Assembly: GCA_013298025.1 (NCBI GenBank)
Contig: JAAFJE010000004.1
Span: 1 to 64,000, forward strand
Direction of reading: 5' to 3'
Origin: Cytophagales bacterium
GTDB taxonomy: Bacteria > Bacteroidota > Bacteroidia > Cytophagales > Spirosomataceae
Length of the DNA: 64,000 bases
Each line of letters begins with the position of its first letter. Position 1 is the first letter of the stretch. The position numbers and the translations under genes are program-made. The notes beneath the pieces were generated by a model. The model made no database searches. It was not told where the DNA came from and worked only from the letters and a program-made list of their open reading frames with translations. Shown piece by piece: positions 53,888 to 62,197 of this stretch.

Positions 53888-55315
53888 CTATTGTTCAAAT
53901 ACATCTTTCCATGCTCTTTCAGAGGCATGAAAACCACACATCCCATGCACGCCACCGCCCGGCGGTGTTGAAGAAGAACAGATATACAAACCTTTTTCAG
54001 AGGTTCTATAAGGCGAGTACCGAAGGGCTGGACGAGTGAATAATTGCCCGATGTCGATGATTCCTCCGTTAATATCGCCACCGATATAATTGGGGTTATA
54101 TGCTTCTAATTCAGCCGTATTAAAGGTATGTTTTGCCAAAATCCTTTCTCTAAAACCCGGAGCAAAACGTTCTACTTGTTGCTCAATGGCTTCTGTTACG
54201 TCTTTGGTCGAACCATTCGGAACGTGACAATAAGCCCATACTGCATGTTTCCCTTTGGGGGCACGAGTATCGTCAAATAAGCTTTGTTGTGCTAATAGTA
54301 CAAAAGGTTTTTCAGGGTGTTTTCCTTTTGAAGTGGCTAATTCTGAGGAAGCTATTTCCTCAAAGGTATTTCCCAAATGTACAGTTCCTGCTTCTCTTGC
54401 TTTGTCGGAAATAAATGGCACTTGCCCGTCTAAGGCCCAATCTACTTTAAAAACGCCCATGCCGTAACGGTACTTTTCTAACTGCCACTTGTAAATCGTT
54501 GAAAAACGATGTCCTGCAATTTGTAATAATTGTCGTGGCGTAATATCAAATAAAACGGCTTTTGCAGAAGGCAATTGGTCAAGCGATTTTACATAAAACC
54601 CTGTTTCAATTTTTCCACCAATCGAAACAAAATAAGAAGCCAAAGCATTTGCCAATGCCTGCGAACCGCCTTTGGGAATGGGCCAACCTTTGGCATGAGC
54701 TGCCCCCATCAATACTAACCCAATGGCAGAAGTTGCTACGTTACTCAAGGGTTGTATAGAATGTGCCGCCATTCCTGCCCATAAAGCTTTAGCTTCTGGC
54801 GTATTGAATTTATTGGCGAATAAGGTTGCTGGTAAAACTGCTTTTAGTCCAAAATCGGCAAAATTGAGCGGTTTTTTCGGAAAATGCAGAGGAGCTAATA
54901 AATCATCTAAAAGTACGTCCCAATGTTTGACAATCGGTTCTATTAGTTTTAGGTATTTTTTTCTATCGCTTCCCAAATAAACGGCTGTTTCTAAAATTGA
55001 ATTTGTCAAAATTGCCGAAGTACCGTCACTCAAGGGATGTGCCGCTGCGATGCGTGGATGAATCAACGAAAGTCCATGCTCACGGAGGGGCAATGTTGAG
55101 AAAAAAGGAGATGCCGCCGCCAAAGGATGAATTGCCGAACAAATATCATGTTTAAAACCCGGAAGCGTCAATTCTGCCGTGCGTAAACCACCGCCAATCG
55201 TATCTTTGGCTTCAAGGATAAGTACCGATAATCCTTTTTGCTGTAAGTTGATGGCGGCGGCTAATCCGTTTGGACCAGAGCCTACCACAATAGCATCAAA
55301 ATCTGTTTTGGGCAT
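53888..55315 (-). CDS. Phytoene desaturase-like FAD oxidoreductase
   Basis: A 475-residue flavoprotein of the amine-oxidase/phytoene dehydrogenase clan. The FAD-binding N-terminus is FDAIVVGSGPNGLAAAINL with LILEAKDTIGGGLRT. The C-terminal GG motif region includes YIGGDINGGIIDIGQLFTRP and CSSSTPPGGGVHGMCG. No phytoene synthase or other carotenoid gene is close, so the substrate is uncertain; this branch (close to all-trans-retinol saturase-type proteins) is often called simply NAD(P)/FAD-dependent oxidoreductase. It follows the small dimeric-barrel gene by 4 nt and is likely cotranscribed with it. Confidence 0.9.
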   Translation of the reverse strand: MPKTDFDAIVVGSGPNGLAAAINLQQKGLSVLILEAKDTIGGGLRTAELTLPGFKHDICSAIHPLAAASPFFSTLPLREHGLSLIHPRIAAAHPLSDGTSAILTNSILETAVYLGSDRKKYLKLIEPIVKHWDVLLDDLLAPLHFPKKPLNFADFGLKAVLPATLFANKFNTPEAKALWAGMAAHSIQPLSNVATSAIGLVLMGAAHAKGWPIPKGGSQALANALASYFVSIGGKIETGFYVKSLDQLPSAKAVLFDITPRQLLQIAGHRFSTIYKWQLEKYRYGMGVFKVDWALDGQVPFISDKAREAGTVHLGNTFEEIASSELATSKGKHPEKPFVLLAQQSLFDDTRAPKGKHAVWAYCHVPNGSTKDVTEAIEQQVERFAPGFRERILAKHTFNTAELEAYNPNYIGGDINGGIIDIGQLFTRPALRYSPYRTSEKGLYICSSSTPPGGGVHGMCGFHASERAWKDVFEQ

Positions 55316-55319
55316 TGCT

Positions 55320-55763
55320 TTATTTGTCTAAATTTTCTTTTCCAACCTGAACGTCCCAGTGAGCATCCAAAATTTCAAACCTTCTTGCTTCTTCTTTCTT
55401 GAAGGTGGCTTGGTCTGGATACAATGCTTTTTTATAAGGCTCGGTCAAATTGGGGTCAAATGCCGCCTGTACATTCTTGAAAACCAAAGTAACACGGTAG
55501 TCCCAACGCCCATCTTCTGTGCCATGCTGTAAAGTTTTTTCGAGTGTAACACTCAATAAATCGCCTTTTTCGATGGCTTTTTTCAGTAAAGGATAATGAT
55601 TTTTCTTGTACAATTCCAAGAACTCAGCCTGATGCCCCCATTTTACTTTATAATACCCTTCGATGGTGAAAGATTCATCTTTGGCTGATGTCGATTGAGC
55701 AAAAACAGAAAAATTGGCTATCAGCAACAGGGCTAATAATACCGAAGTACTTATCTTTTTCAT
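55320..55763 (-). CDS. Small secreted protein, dimeric alpha/beta-barrel type
   Basis: A 147-residue exported protein (signal MKKISTSVLLALLLIANFSVFA). The mature part has the strand-helix-strand pattern of NIPSNAP/EthD-like dimeric barrels: FTIEGYYKVKWGHQAEFLELYKKNHYPLL and WDYRVTLVFKNVQAAF. These small folds bind or modify aromatic or lipophilic compounds; no catalytic residues can be assigned. It sits between soxC (42 nt) and the desaturase-like oxidoreductase (4 nt) in one operon. Confidence 0.75.
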   Translation of the reverse strand: MKKISTSVLLALLLIANFSVFAQSTSAKDESFTIEGYYKVKWGHQAEFLELYKKNHYPLLKKAIEKGDLLSVTLEKTLQHGTEDGRWDYRVTLVFKNVQAAFDPNLTEPYKKALYPDQATFKKEEARRFEILDAHWDVQVGKENLDK

Positions 55764-55805
55764 GGTGATTTAAGGATTAAAATGGTTAAAATATCTCTTG
55801 AATTT

Positions 55806-57050
55806 TTAGCGGAATGATTCTGGTTTAAACAAAACCTTTCCGTCTTTTTTTATCTGCCAAGCTGTAATGGGGTTCATGTGATAACCGCCTTCGCTGCCTC
55901 TTGCCTCAAAAAGTTGTTTGAGGGTTGGTTGGGTATAACCTGTTTCGTCAGTTACTCGACTCAAAATCTCGGTTTCTTCGCCTCGCCATTGCCATAAATA
56001 CCTGAAATGCACATGGGCTTTATCAAGAATTGGCTCATTGAGTTGAGCCAAATGCCAGCTTTTTCCTGCATCGGTACTTACTTCTACTTTTTGCACTTTT
56101 CCTCTTCCCGACCATGCCAAACCACGAATTTCAATCCAACCTTTTTCTACTTGCTGCGGAAAAGAAGGAAAAGTAATGATAGAACGTGCATCAATATCAA
56201 AACTAAAAATCCTGAATTTTCCATCTTTGATGGGTTCAGTGTATTTGGAGGTTTCTTCACGGGTGTAAAAAGGAGCGTCGGAGATTTCTAACCTTCGCAA
56301 CCATTTTACACTGGTGTTGCCTTCCCAACCCGGAAGAAATAACCTGAATGGATAGCCTTGTTCTGGGCGAATAGCCTCACCGTTTTGGGCGTAGGCAATA
56401 ATGGCATCGTCCCAACCTTTTTGTAGAGGAATACTTCGGGTCATTACGGCAGCATCGCCGCCTTCTGCCAAAAACCATGTGGCTTTGGGTTGTATGCCTA
56501 CTTCTCTGAACAAGGTCGAAAGTTTTACGCCTGTCCACTCGCTTTGACTTGTCAAACCACAAACTTCTTGTGGAGTCATTTCCTCTTTTCCTGTTCTAAA
56601 ATTACCCGAACATTCAAGAAAAGCAATGCGTGAAACAGAGGGAAAACGCTTTAAATCAGCCAGTTTGAAAATGAGCGGTTTGTCAACCATGCCATGAATC
56701 AGTAATTCATGTTTGGTAGGGTCGATGGCTGGCACACCTGCATGATGCCGTTCAAAATGCAAATCTGACGGAGTAATCATGCCATAAAAATCTTGCAAAG
56801 GCGACCTCGACGAAATATCCGATGGCTTTTTTACAGACTTTACAAAAGGCGAACGAGTACCGATTTCGCCTGCCAATGTGCCAATTTGTTTGGTTGGGTC
56901 TTCGATGCTATTTTCCGCAATACCTTTCTGAATCGTTTTGCCTTGTGCCGACTGAACAATTGCCACAGCCGCCGTAGCCGCACCTCCTAACAAAGTTCTG
57001 CGAGAAATCTTTTTAGGAAATTGCTGTGTTATCTCTATGAGTTTTTCCAT
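55806..57050 (-). CDS. soxC: Sulfite dehydrogenase molybdopterin subunit (SoxC-like)
   Basis: A 414-residue Tat-exported molybdoenzyme. The twin-arginine signal is KISRRTLLGGAATAAVAI. The sulfite-oxidase-fold core has ITPSDLHFERHHAGVP and the molybdenum-ligating Cys147 in FLECSGNF. The C-terminal Mo-co dimerisation domain is visible (GLAWSGRGKVQKVEVSTDAGKSW). SoxC oxidises sulfite (or, in Sox complexes, bound sulfane sulfur) in the periplasm. The cytochrome c gene starts 2 nt upstream and is the expected electron acceptor. No SoxXYZAB genes are present, so free sulfite oxidation is more likely than thiosulfate oxidation. Confidence 0.9.
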   Translation of the reverse strand: MEKLIEITQQFPKKISRRTLLGGAATAAVAIVQSAQGKTIQKGIAENSIEDPTKQIGTLAGEIGTRSPFVKSVKKPSDISSRSPLQDFYGMITPSDLHFERHHAGVPAIDPTKHELLIHGMVDKPLIFKLADLKRFPSVSRIAFLECSGNFRTGKEEMTPQEVCGLTSQSEWTGVKLSTLFREVGIQPKATWFLAEGGDAAVMTRSIPLQKGWDDAIIAYAQNGEAIRPEQGYPFRLFLPGWEGNTSVKWLRRLEISDAPFYTREETSKYTEPIKDGKFRIFSFDIDARSIITFPSFPQQVEKGWIEIRGLAWSGRGKVQKVEVSTDAGKSWHLAQLNEPILDKAHVHFRYLWQWRGEETEILSRVTDETGYTQPTLKQLFEARGSEGGYHMNPITAWQIKKDGKVLFKPESFR

Positions 57051-57052
57051 CG

Positions 57053-57664
57053 TTATTTGATTTCTGGGCCACCTTTTCTATCGTCAGGGACAAATAGTTT
57101 TTGGGCGGGCATTACTATTTTAGGAAGCGTTTGGGCATTGATTACGGTTTTATCGTCGATAATTTCATTGGCGTTTAATAAGTAGGCCGTCAAATGATAT
57201 ACTTCTTCATTCGTCAGAGAACCGGGGGCATTAAACGGCATAGCACGGCGGACATAATCAAAAACCGTTGTGGCGTAGGGCCAATAATTTCCAATCGTTT
57301 TTTCCTTCTTTTTATCCAGAGGATTTTTGTTGGTCACTAACGAACCGTTTATGCCCCCAATGCCGCCAACGCCATGACAAGCCACGCATTTGGTTTCAAA
57401 AATTGCTTTGCCTTTTAATACAATGCCAGAACCTGCTGGTAATCCTTTTCCATCAGGACGCACATCAATATCCAAACGGTCGATTTCGGCTTGGGTTGCT
57501 TTTCTTCCAAAGCCGAAATTGGCTGGGGTTTGAACAGAATCCTTTTTGCTTTGATATGTCAAAGTACTTTTCTCTTCTGAATAATTCGCTGACTGGAAAG
57601 CACTTAGAGCAATGCCAACGCATACGAAAGCCAGTAGTTTGTACTTGAAATAATGAATATTCAT
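57053..57664 (-). CDS. Periplasmic cytochrome c, partner of the SoxC-like subunit
   Basis: A 203-residue exported protein (signal YKLLAFVCVGIALSAFQSA) with a single class I heme: CVACH (Cys93, Cys96, His97) and a distal Met in RAMPFNAPGSLTNEEVYHLTAYLL. The latter sequence is typical of the SoxD-type and related cytochromes that take electrons from molybdenum sulfite dehydrogenases. It overlaps functionally and physically with soxC (2-nt gap). Full SoxD proteins carry two hemes and are longer, so the symbol soxD is not used. Confidence 0.88.
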   Translation of the reverse strand: MNIHYFKYKLLAFVCVGIALSAFQSANYSEEKSTLTYQSKKDSVQTPANFGFGRKATQAEIDRLDIDVRPDGKGLPAGSGIVLKGKAIFETKCVACHGVGGIGGINGSLVTNKNPLDKKKEKTIGNYWPYATTVFDYVRRAMPFNAPGSLTNEEVYHLTAYLLNANEIIDDKTVINAQTLPKIVMPAQKLFVPDDRKGGPEIK

Positions 57665-57725
57665 CGTTAAATCAATTGTATTTGATGGACTAAAAAATCA
57701 TTTGCTACAATGCCCTGAAACTGTT

Positions 57726-58739
57726 TTATTCTTCTACTTCTGGCCCATTTTTGGCTAACTCGCTGCCCTCTCTTGTGGATTTTAAAATTGGCCACAACAG
57801 TTGTGCATACCATTCTTCTGACTTATACGATTTGATACCGTAAGAAGCTGGGTATTGGCGAGTAATGATGCCTGTGCCAAAAATCAAATCCCAAATAAAA
57901 AACATATTTCCAAAATTTCCTTTGTAGTAACCTACGCCGTCGTCGGTGGTATCTGCATGGTGGGCATGATGAGTAGCAGGAGTCGAAATCAAGCGTTCTA
58001 ATACCCAAGCAATTGGATGGAGTATTTTGTATTTATAAAATGGTTTGTCCCACGGAATACTCGAATGAGCAGACAACACAACGATACTTTTAAACACCGT
58101 AACGAACAAAACAGGCAACCCTAAGCCTAAGTAAACCAATGTGGCTACCAAGTAAAATTGGGAGAAAAAAACAGTATAAATAAAATTCTGCCGTGTTGCC
58201 ATTGCGATTCCCATGTACGGAGCGGCATGGTGTGTTCTATGAAAACGCCACAATGCTGGAATTTGATGATGCAAGCGATGATACCAGTACTGTGTTAAAT
58301 CATCAGCAATGGCTATCAAGAAAACGCCGTTCCAAAATGGTATCCACGAATAGCTGTTTTCTAAACCAGACAATAGGAATGGTAGTGCTTTAGCACTAAA
58401 AAGATACACAAATGCTGGTGCTATTACGATAATAAATACAAGCGAAGCGATGTCTATTTTCTTTTCGTTGCCATTCCATTTTTGTTCATAAAGCCCTGAA
58501 AAAAATTCTAATAGACCAATGGCTACCATTAAAAAAAGAACGCCCCATGTTTTAAGATACTCAAAATAGGGTACAGATGCCTCTATAAATTTGGGCAATG
58601 GAGCAGGAACCGAACGAGCGATAGGTTGTTGATTTACTTGATAGTAAATCAGAATGGATAGTACTGGTAATGCGCATATCAAAAGACTTATCCCAATGTC
58701 TTTCAATAACTTATGGTTAATGCTTGAATCTTGAGCCAT
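57726..58739 (-). CDS. Sterol desaturase/fatty acid hydroxylase family membrane enzyme
   Basis: A 337-residue membrane protein with about six helices and the eight-histidine di-iron motif: QYWYHRLHHQ, RFHRTHHAAP and TPATHHAHHADTTD. This family hydroxylates or desaturates lipids such as fatty acids, sterols and carotenoids (alkylglycerol monooxygenase, beta-carotene hydroxylase). The substrate is not evident. A carotenoid or lipid substrate would agree with the desaturase-like oxidoreductase three genes downstream, but the link is weak. It lies 61 nt upstream of the cytochrome c gene. Confidence 0.9.
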   Translation of the reverse strand: MAQDSSINHKLLKDIGISLLICALPVLSILIYYQVNQQPIARSVPAPLPKFIEASVPYFEYLKTWGVLFLMVAIGLLEFFSGLYEQKWNGNEKKIDIASLVFIIVIAPAFVYLFSAKALPFLLSGLENSYSWIPFWNGVFLIAIADDLTQYWYHRLHHQIPALWRFHRTHHAAPYMGIAMATRQNFIYTVFFSQFYLVATLVYLGLGLPVLFVTVFKSIVVLSAHSSIPWDKPFYKYKILHPIAWVLERLISTPATHHAHHADTTDDGVGYYKGNFGNMFFIWDLIFGTGIITRQYPASYGIKSYKSEEWYAQLLWPILKSTREGSELAKNGPEVEE

Positions 58740-58806
58740 ATCTATTTTGAGGTTTTATTATTTACAATATCAATATATAAACTATAGTTTTTGTAGATTA
58801 ATAAGC

Positions 58807-58841
58807 TAAGTATTAATGCAAAATTGTAAATTAGTGTTTTG
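58807..58841 (+). repeat. Dispersed intergenic repeat, copy C (internally shortened)
   Basis: TAAGTATTAATGCAAAATTG followed by TAAATTAGTGTTTTG matches copy B (62092) but lacks about 12 nt in the middle. It lies in the 142-nt gap upstream of the sterol-desaturase-family gene and downstream of the APC permease gene. Confidence 0.55.
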
Positions 58842-58881
58842 CACGAATACTTATGTTAATCTTACAATTTCCTTGAAAATA

Positions 58882-60300
58882 CTAAGCCTTATTGTTATGT
58901 CTTGTCAAGAAATATATAGGTACACCCAAACCAGCAATGATTAATCCCGGCCAAGTATAAGTGGGTTTGTAAATAACCAATAATACACAAAATGCCAAAC
59001 CCATGATAATATAAATGGCAGGAAGAAAAGGATAGCCAAATGCTTTATAAGGGCGTTCTTGGTTGGGCTGTTTGATTCTTAGAATATAAATAGCCACAAT
59101 AGTCAGTACATAAAATATAACGACAACAAACGAAATCATATCCAACAAATCGCCATAACGACCGCTCAAACTTAATATAACAGCTACGACAAACTGAAGC
59201 CAAAGGGCATATTCGGGTACAGCATTTTTGTTCAAATTGCCTGTTTTTTTGAAGAATAAACCATCTTTTGCCATGCTATAATAAACCCTTGCACCTGCCA
59301 AAATCATGCCGTTGGCACAACCAAAAGAAGCGATTAAAATTAACAGTGCTATGACGGCTGTGCCGTTTGCTCCAAAAATTGCTTGTGCTGCTACAATGCC
59401 TACACGGTCTTTTTCGGGAGTACCGAGTGCTTCGATAGGCAAAACGGCGGTAAACATGATATTGAGGGTGACATAAATAAACGTCACAACGGCTGTGCCG
59501 AGTAGTAAACTAAGACCAATATTTTGTTTGGGATTTTTGATTTCACCAGCTACAAAGGTGACATTGTTCCATGCGTCATAGCTAATAACTGTGCCTACCA
59601 AGGCCGAAGCAATAGCACCCCAAAGTGCTGGCGTATCGGCATATTGTATAAACTCGCCTGTTTTGGTGAGTTTCTGTAAATGAAAAGGATTAGTCCAGTT
59701 GGCTTGCCAAATTTCGGGTTTGAGGTAAATAAATCCGAAAAGAATTAAGCCCAATAAACTAAGGAGTTTGGTACTTGTGAAGATATTCTGAACGATTTTT
59801 CCTAATTTAACGCCCTGAGTATTAAGATATGTCAAAATAAAAAGCAGTACTATCGACGATAATTGTGCTGGGGAAACCTTGAAGGAATCACCGATGCTAA
59901 ATGCTACTAAGTCTTCGCTGAAAATTGGGAAAAAGTAAGCCAAAAACTTAAAAAATGACACGCAAACGGCTGCAATAGTGCCTGTTTGGATGACTGTGAA
60001 AAGGCTCCAACCATAGACAAAAGCCACCAAACTTCCGTAAGCTTCCTTGAGGTAAACGTATTGTCCACCAGCTTTGGGATACATTCCGCTAAGTTCGCCA
60101 TAGCTGACGGCGGCGGTTAGGGTCATAAAACCACCAATGACCCACACGACCATGAGCCATCCTGCCGAGCCAACATTGCGAGCGACATCGGCACTAACAA
60201 TAAATATTCCTGAGCCAATCATGCCGCTTGTAGCAAGCAAAGCGGCATCAATTAACCCTAATTCTCTTTTAAATTCTGATGAATTTTCTTGTACTGGCAT
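58882..60300 (-). CDS. APC-family amino acid permease
   Basis: A 472-residue transporter with about 12 helices. The N-terminal family signature is LGLIDAALLATSGMIGSGIF, followed by GGFMTLTAAVSYGELSGMYPKAGGQYVY. It belongs to the amino acid-polyamine-organocation superfamily (LAT-like branch). Substrate may be an amino acid; given the operon with an LLM monooxygenase, a sulfonated amine such as taurine is conceivable but untested. Its start lies 1 nt after the CpcT-like gene stop. Confidence 0.92.
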   Translation of the reverse strand: MPVQENSSEFKRELGLIDAALLATSGMIGSGIFIVSADVARNVGSAGWLMVVWVIGGFMTLTAAVSYGELSGMYPKAGGQYVYLKEAYGSLVAFVYGWSLFTVIQTGTIAAVCVSFFKFLAYFFPIFSEDLVAFSIGDSFKVSPAQLSSIVLLFILTYLNTQGVKLGKIVQNIFTSTKLLSLLGLILFGFIYLKPEIWQANWTNPFHLQKLTKTGEFIQYADTPALWGAIASALVGTVISYDAWNNVTFVAGEIKNPKQNIGLSLLLGTAVVTFIYVTLNIMFTAVLPIEALGTPEKDRVGIVAAQAIFGANGTAVIALLILIASFGCANGMILAGARVYYSMAKDGLFFKKTGNLNKNAVPEYALWLQFVVAVILSLSGRYGDLLDMISFVVVIFYVLTIVAIYILRIKQPNQERPYKAFGYPFLPAIYIIMGLAFCVLLVIYKPTYTWPGLIIAGLGVPIYFLTRHNNKA

Positions 60301-60301
60301 A

Positions 60302-60919
60302 CTATTTTTGTCTTAAAAATACATAACCGCCTTTGGTGGCACCCCATACTTGCTTGTCGTTGGCATCAAAACCTTTATCCCAACTCAACAGCGATTTATC
60401 GGTGAGTGTAACTGTCGATGTTGCATACGTCGCACCACGTAATTCACTTGGGCATTTTTTACCATCGGTACTGCCTTCAAAAGTTTTTTTATCTTTTTTT
60501 CGTAAAATAACGGCACAGCCTTCTCGTGAAATGAGCGAATCGGGGCTAAGTACAGTGGCTGCTAACGCTGGTTTTTGGGCAAATCTCAAAGGATTTTTGA
60601 AGGTAGAAATTTCGCTTTCAAAAACGCCTTTTGTTTTTTCGGTTAAATGATAAATCCGTTGCCGATAAGGTTTGTCGAGGGTATTAGCAGCAGCTTGCTC
60701 TACATAGAGCCAAAAACCGTCTTTACGCTCTTGCCAAATGGGTGTTACTTTCAACCGAATATCAAAATAATTCACCGTGTCAGCTTTATACTGTTGCTCA
60801 CTACTAAATGAACCAGTCAAGTACTTAGCGAGTTTTCTCAAATCTTTCGACTGAGCAATGGCGTAATTGCAGGATACAATCCATACAAAAAGCCATCCGA
60901 TTTTTAATATCCTTCTCAT
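60302..60919 (-). CDS. CpcT/CpeT-family protein (chromophore lyase-like), exported
   Basis: A 205-residue exported protein (signal ILKIGWLFVWIVSCNYAIA). The domain shows the CpcT/CpeT pattern: LRKLAKYLTGSFSSEQQYK, WQERKDGFWLYVEQAAA, YRQRIYHL, EGCAVILRKKDKKTFEGSTDGKKCPS, and GATYATSTVTLTDKSLLSWDKGFD. In cyanobacteria these attach bilins to phycobiliproteins; this bacterium has no sign of phycobilisomes, so the fold must serve another lipocalin-like role. It is tightly packed between the LLM monooxygenase (2 nt) and the APC permease (1 nt). Confidence 0.85.
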   Translation of the reverse strand: MRRILKIGWLFVWIVSCNYAIAQSKDLRKLAKYLTGSFSSEQQYKADTVNYFDIRLKVTPIWQERKDGFWLYVEQAAANTLDKPYRQRIYHLTEKTKGVFESEISTFKNPLRFAQKPALAATVLSPDSLISREGCAVILRKKDKKTFEGSTDGKKCPSELRGATYATSTVTLTDKSLLSWDKGFDANDKQVWGATKGGYVFLRQK

Positions 60920-60921
60920 AT

Positions 60922-62085
60922 TTAGACTAATATTGCGGTTGTCAATGGTGTTACGGGCGTTTCTTCAGGAATGCGATTATTCAACCTTGGCATCGAAACA
61001 TTGGGTAAATGTGGTAATACCAATTTGGCAAAATAGTTCGCTTCTTCAATCAAGGGAAAACCCGAAAAGACAAACGCTCGAAAACCCATATCCATATAGC
61101 GATTAAGCTTGGCTACGATTTGGTCGGCACTACCGACTAAACCACTTCCACAACCAGAAAATACTTTGCCGATGGTAGTCCAAAGAATTTCCTCGGTATA
61201 GCCGTCTTCATCGGCTGTTTTGCGAAATTCATCTTGACGAATCACGCCCAAAGAGCGTGAATCTTCGCCTCTTGCTCTGATTTCGGCTGCTCGTTTTTCA
61301 TCAAATTTTGAAATAAGTTTTTTGGCATAAGCCCTTGCTTCTGCTTGCGTTTCACGGGCTACTACGTGTATTCTTAGTCCAAAATCAATTTTTCTACCAT
61401 ATTTTGCTGCTCTGGCGGTCATGTCTTGCATGGTTGCGTACATGGCTTCTTCCGATTCTGGCCACATCAAAAACACATCGCAGTGTTTGGCACAAACCTC
61501 TCGTGAACCGTCGGACGTTCCGCCAAAATATAAAAGCGGGCCACCGTTTTGGTAGGGTTTTACGGGGTCGGAAGGCATATCAAATTGATAAATTTCGCCT
61601 TTATGTTGAATGCGGTCTTGCGTCCAGCCTTGTTTCAAAATTTCAATCACTTCGGTACATCGCTGATAACGAAAATCTGGATTTTCACGAGTACCCGGCA
61701 AGTCGGAATTGATGATATTAAGAATCAATCTGCCTTTTAAAGCGTGGTCGAGCGAAGCAATCGCTCTTGCCAACATCGGTGGATGCACCTCGCCTGTTCT
61801 GACTGCCGCCAAAAACGTTATTTTCTCTGTTAAAGGAGCAAGTGCCGAAGTGATTGTCCAAACATCTTGCCCAACGGTATAAGCCGTTGGGTATAAAATG
61901 TTGCTAAAGCCGAGCTTTTCGGCTTCGAGGGTAATGTCACGACAATGCTCAAAATTACTTCTACGAGTATTATCTAAAATACCTAAATATTCGGTATCAC
62001 CACCAATAATATCATTGAACCATGATATTTCAGCGACACGCTGGGTGGTTCGGATGTCGGCTGTTTTGATGCGTTGAAGAGTCAT
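60922..62085 (-). CDS. LLM-class flavin-dependent monooxygenase (alkanesulfonate monooxygenase SsuD-like)
   Basis: A 387-residue TIM-barrel flavoenzyme. Family segments include VAEISWFNDIIGGDTEYLG, FSNILYPTAYTVGQDVWT, KITFLAAVRTGEVHPPMLARA, LNIINSDLPGTRENPDF and YFGGTSDGSREVCAKHCDVFLMW, all close to SsuD. SsuD uses FMNH2 and O2 to release sulfite from alkanesulfonates. No SsuE flavin reductase is in the window. Sulfite made here could be oxidised by the nearby SoxC-cytochrome pair. It heads a tight three-gene operon with the CpcT-like and APC genes. Other LLM reactions (dimethyl sulfone, nitrilotriacetate) remain possible. Confidence 0.88.
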   Translation of the reverse strand: MTLQRIKTADIRTTQRVAEISWFNDIIGGDTEYLGILDNTRRSNFEHCRDITLEAEKLGFSNILYPTAYTVGQDVWTITSALAPLTEKITFLAAVRTGEVHPPMLARAIASLDHALKGRLILNIINSDLPGTRENPDFRYQRCTEVIEILKQGWTQDRIQHKGEIYQFDMPSDPVKPYQNGGPLLYFGGTSDGSREVCAKHCDVFLMWPESEEAMYATMQDMTARAAKYGRKIDFGLRIHVVARETQAEARAYAKKLISKFDEKRAAEIRARGEDSRSLGVIRQDEFRKTADEDGYTEEILWTTIGKVFSGCGSGLVGSADQIVAKLNRYMDMGFRAFVFSGFPLIEEANYFAKLVLPHLPNVSMPRLNNRIPEETPVTPLTTAILV

Positions 62086-62091
62086 TTATTA

Positions 62092-62157
62092 TTAAGTATC
62101 AATGCACAATTGTGAATTTTCAATTGTGTATTAGTGTTTTGATTTTCAGTAATTTAC
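62092..62157 (+). repeat. Dispersed intergenic repeat, copy B
   Basis: TTAAGTATCAATGCACAATT, GTGAATTTTCAATTGTGTAT, TAGTGTTTTGATTTTCAGTA and a short tail. It aligns with the reverse complement of copy A (53801-53875). It fills most of the 112-nt gap upstream of the LLM gene. Confidence 0.65.
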
Positions 62158-62197
62158 AATTCGTTTTAATCGAAATTAAATTTGCTTAATTACTTGT

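Noticed and set aside
60302-60919. Evidence for phototrophy from the CpcT/CpeT-like protein
   Set aside because: No phycobiliprotein or pigment-biosynthesis genes are present and the protein has an export signal.
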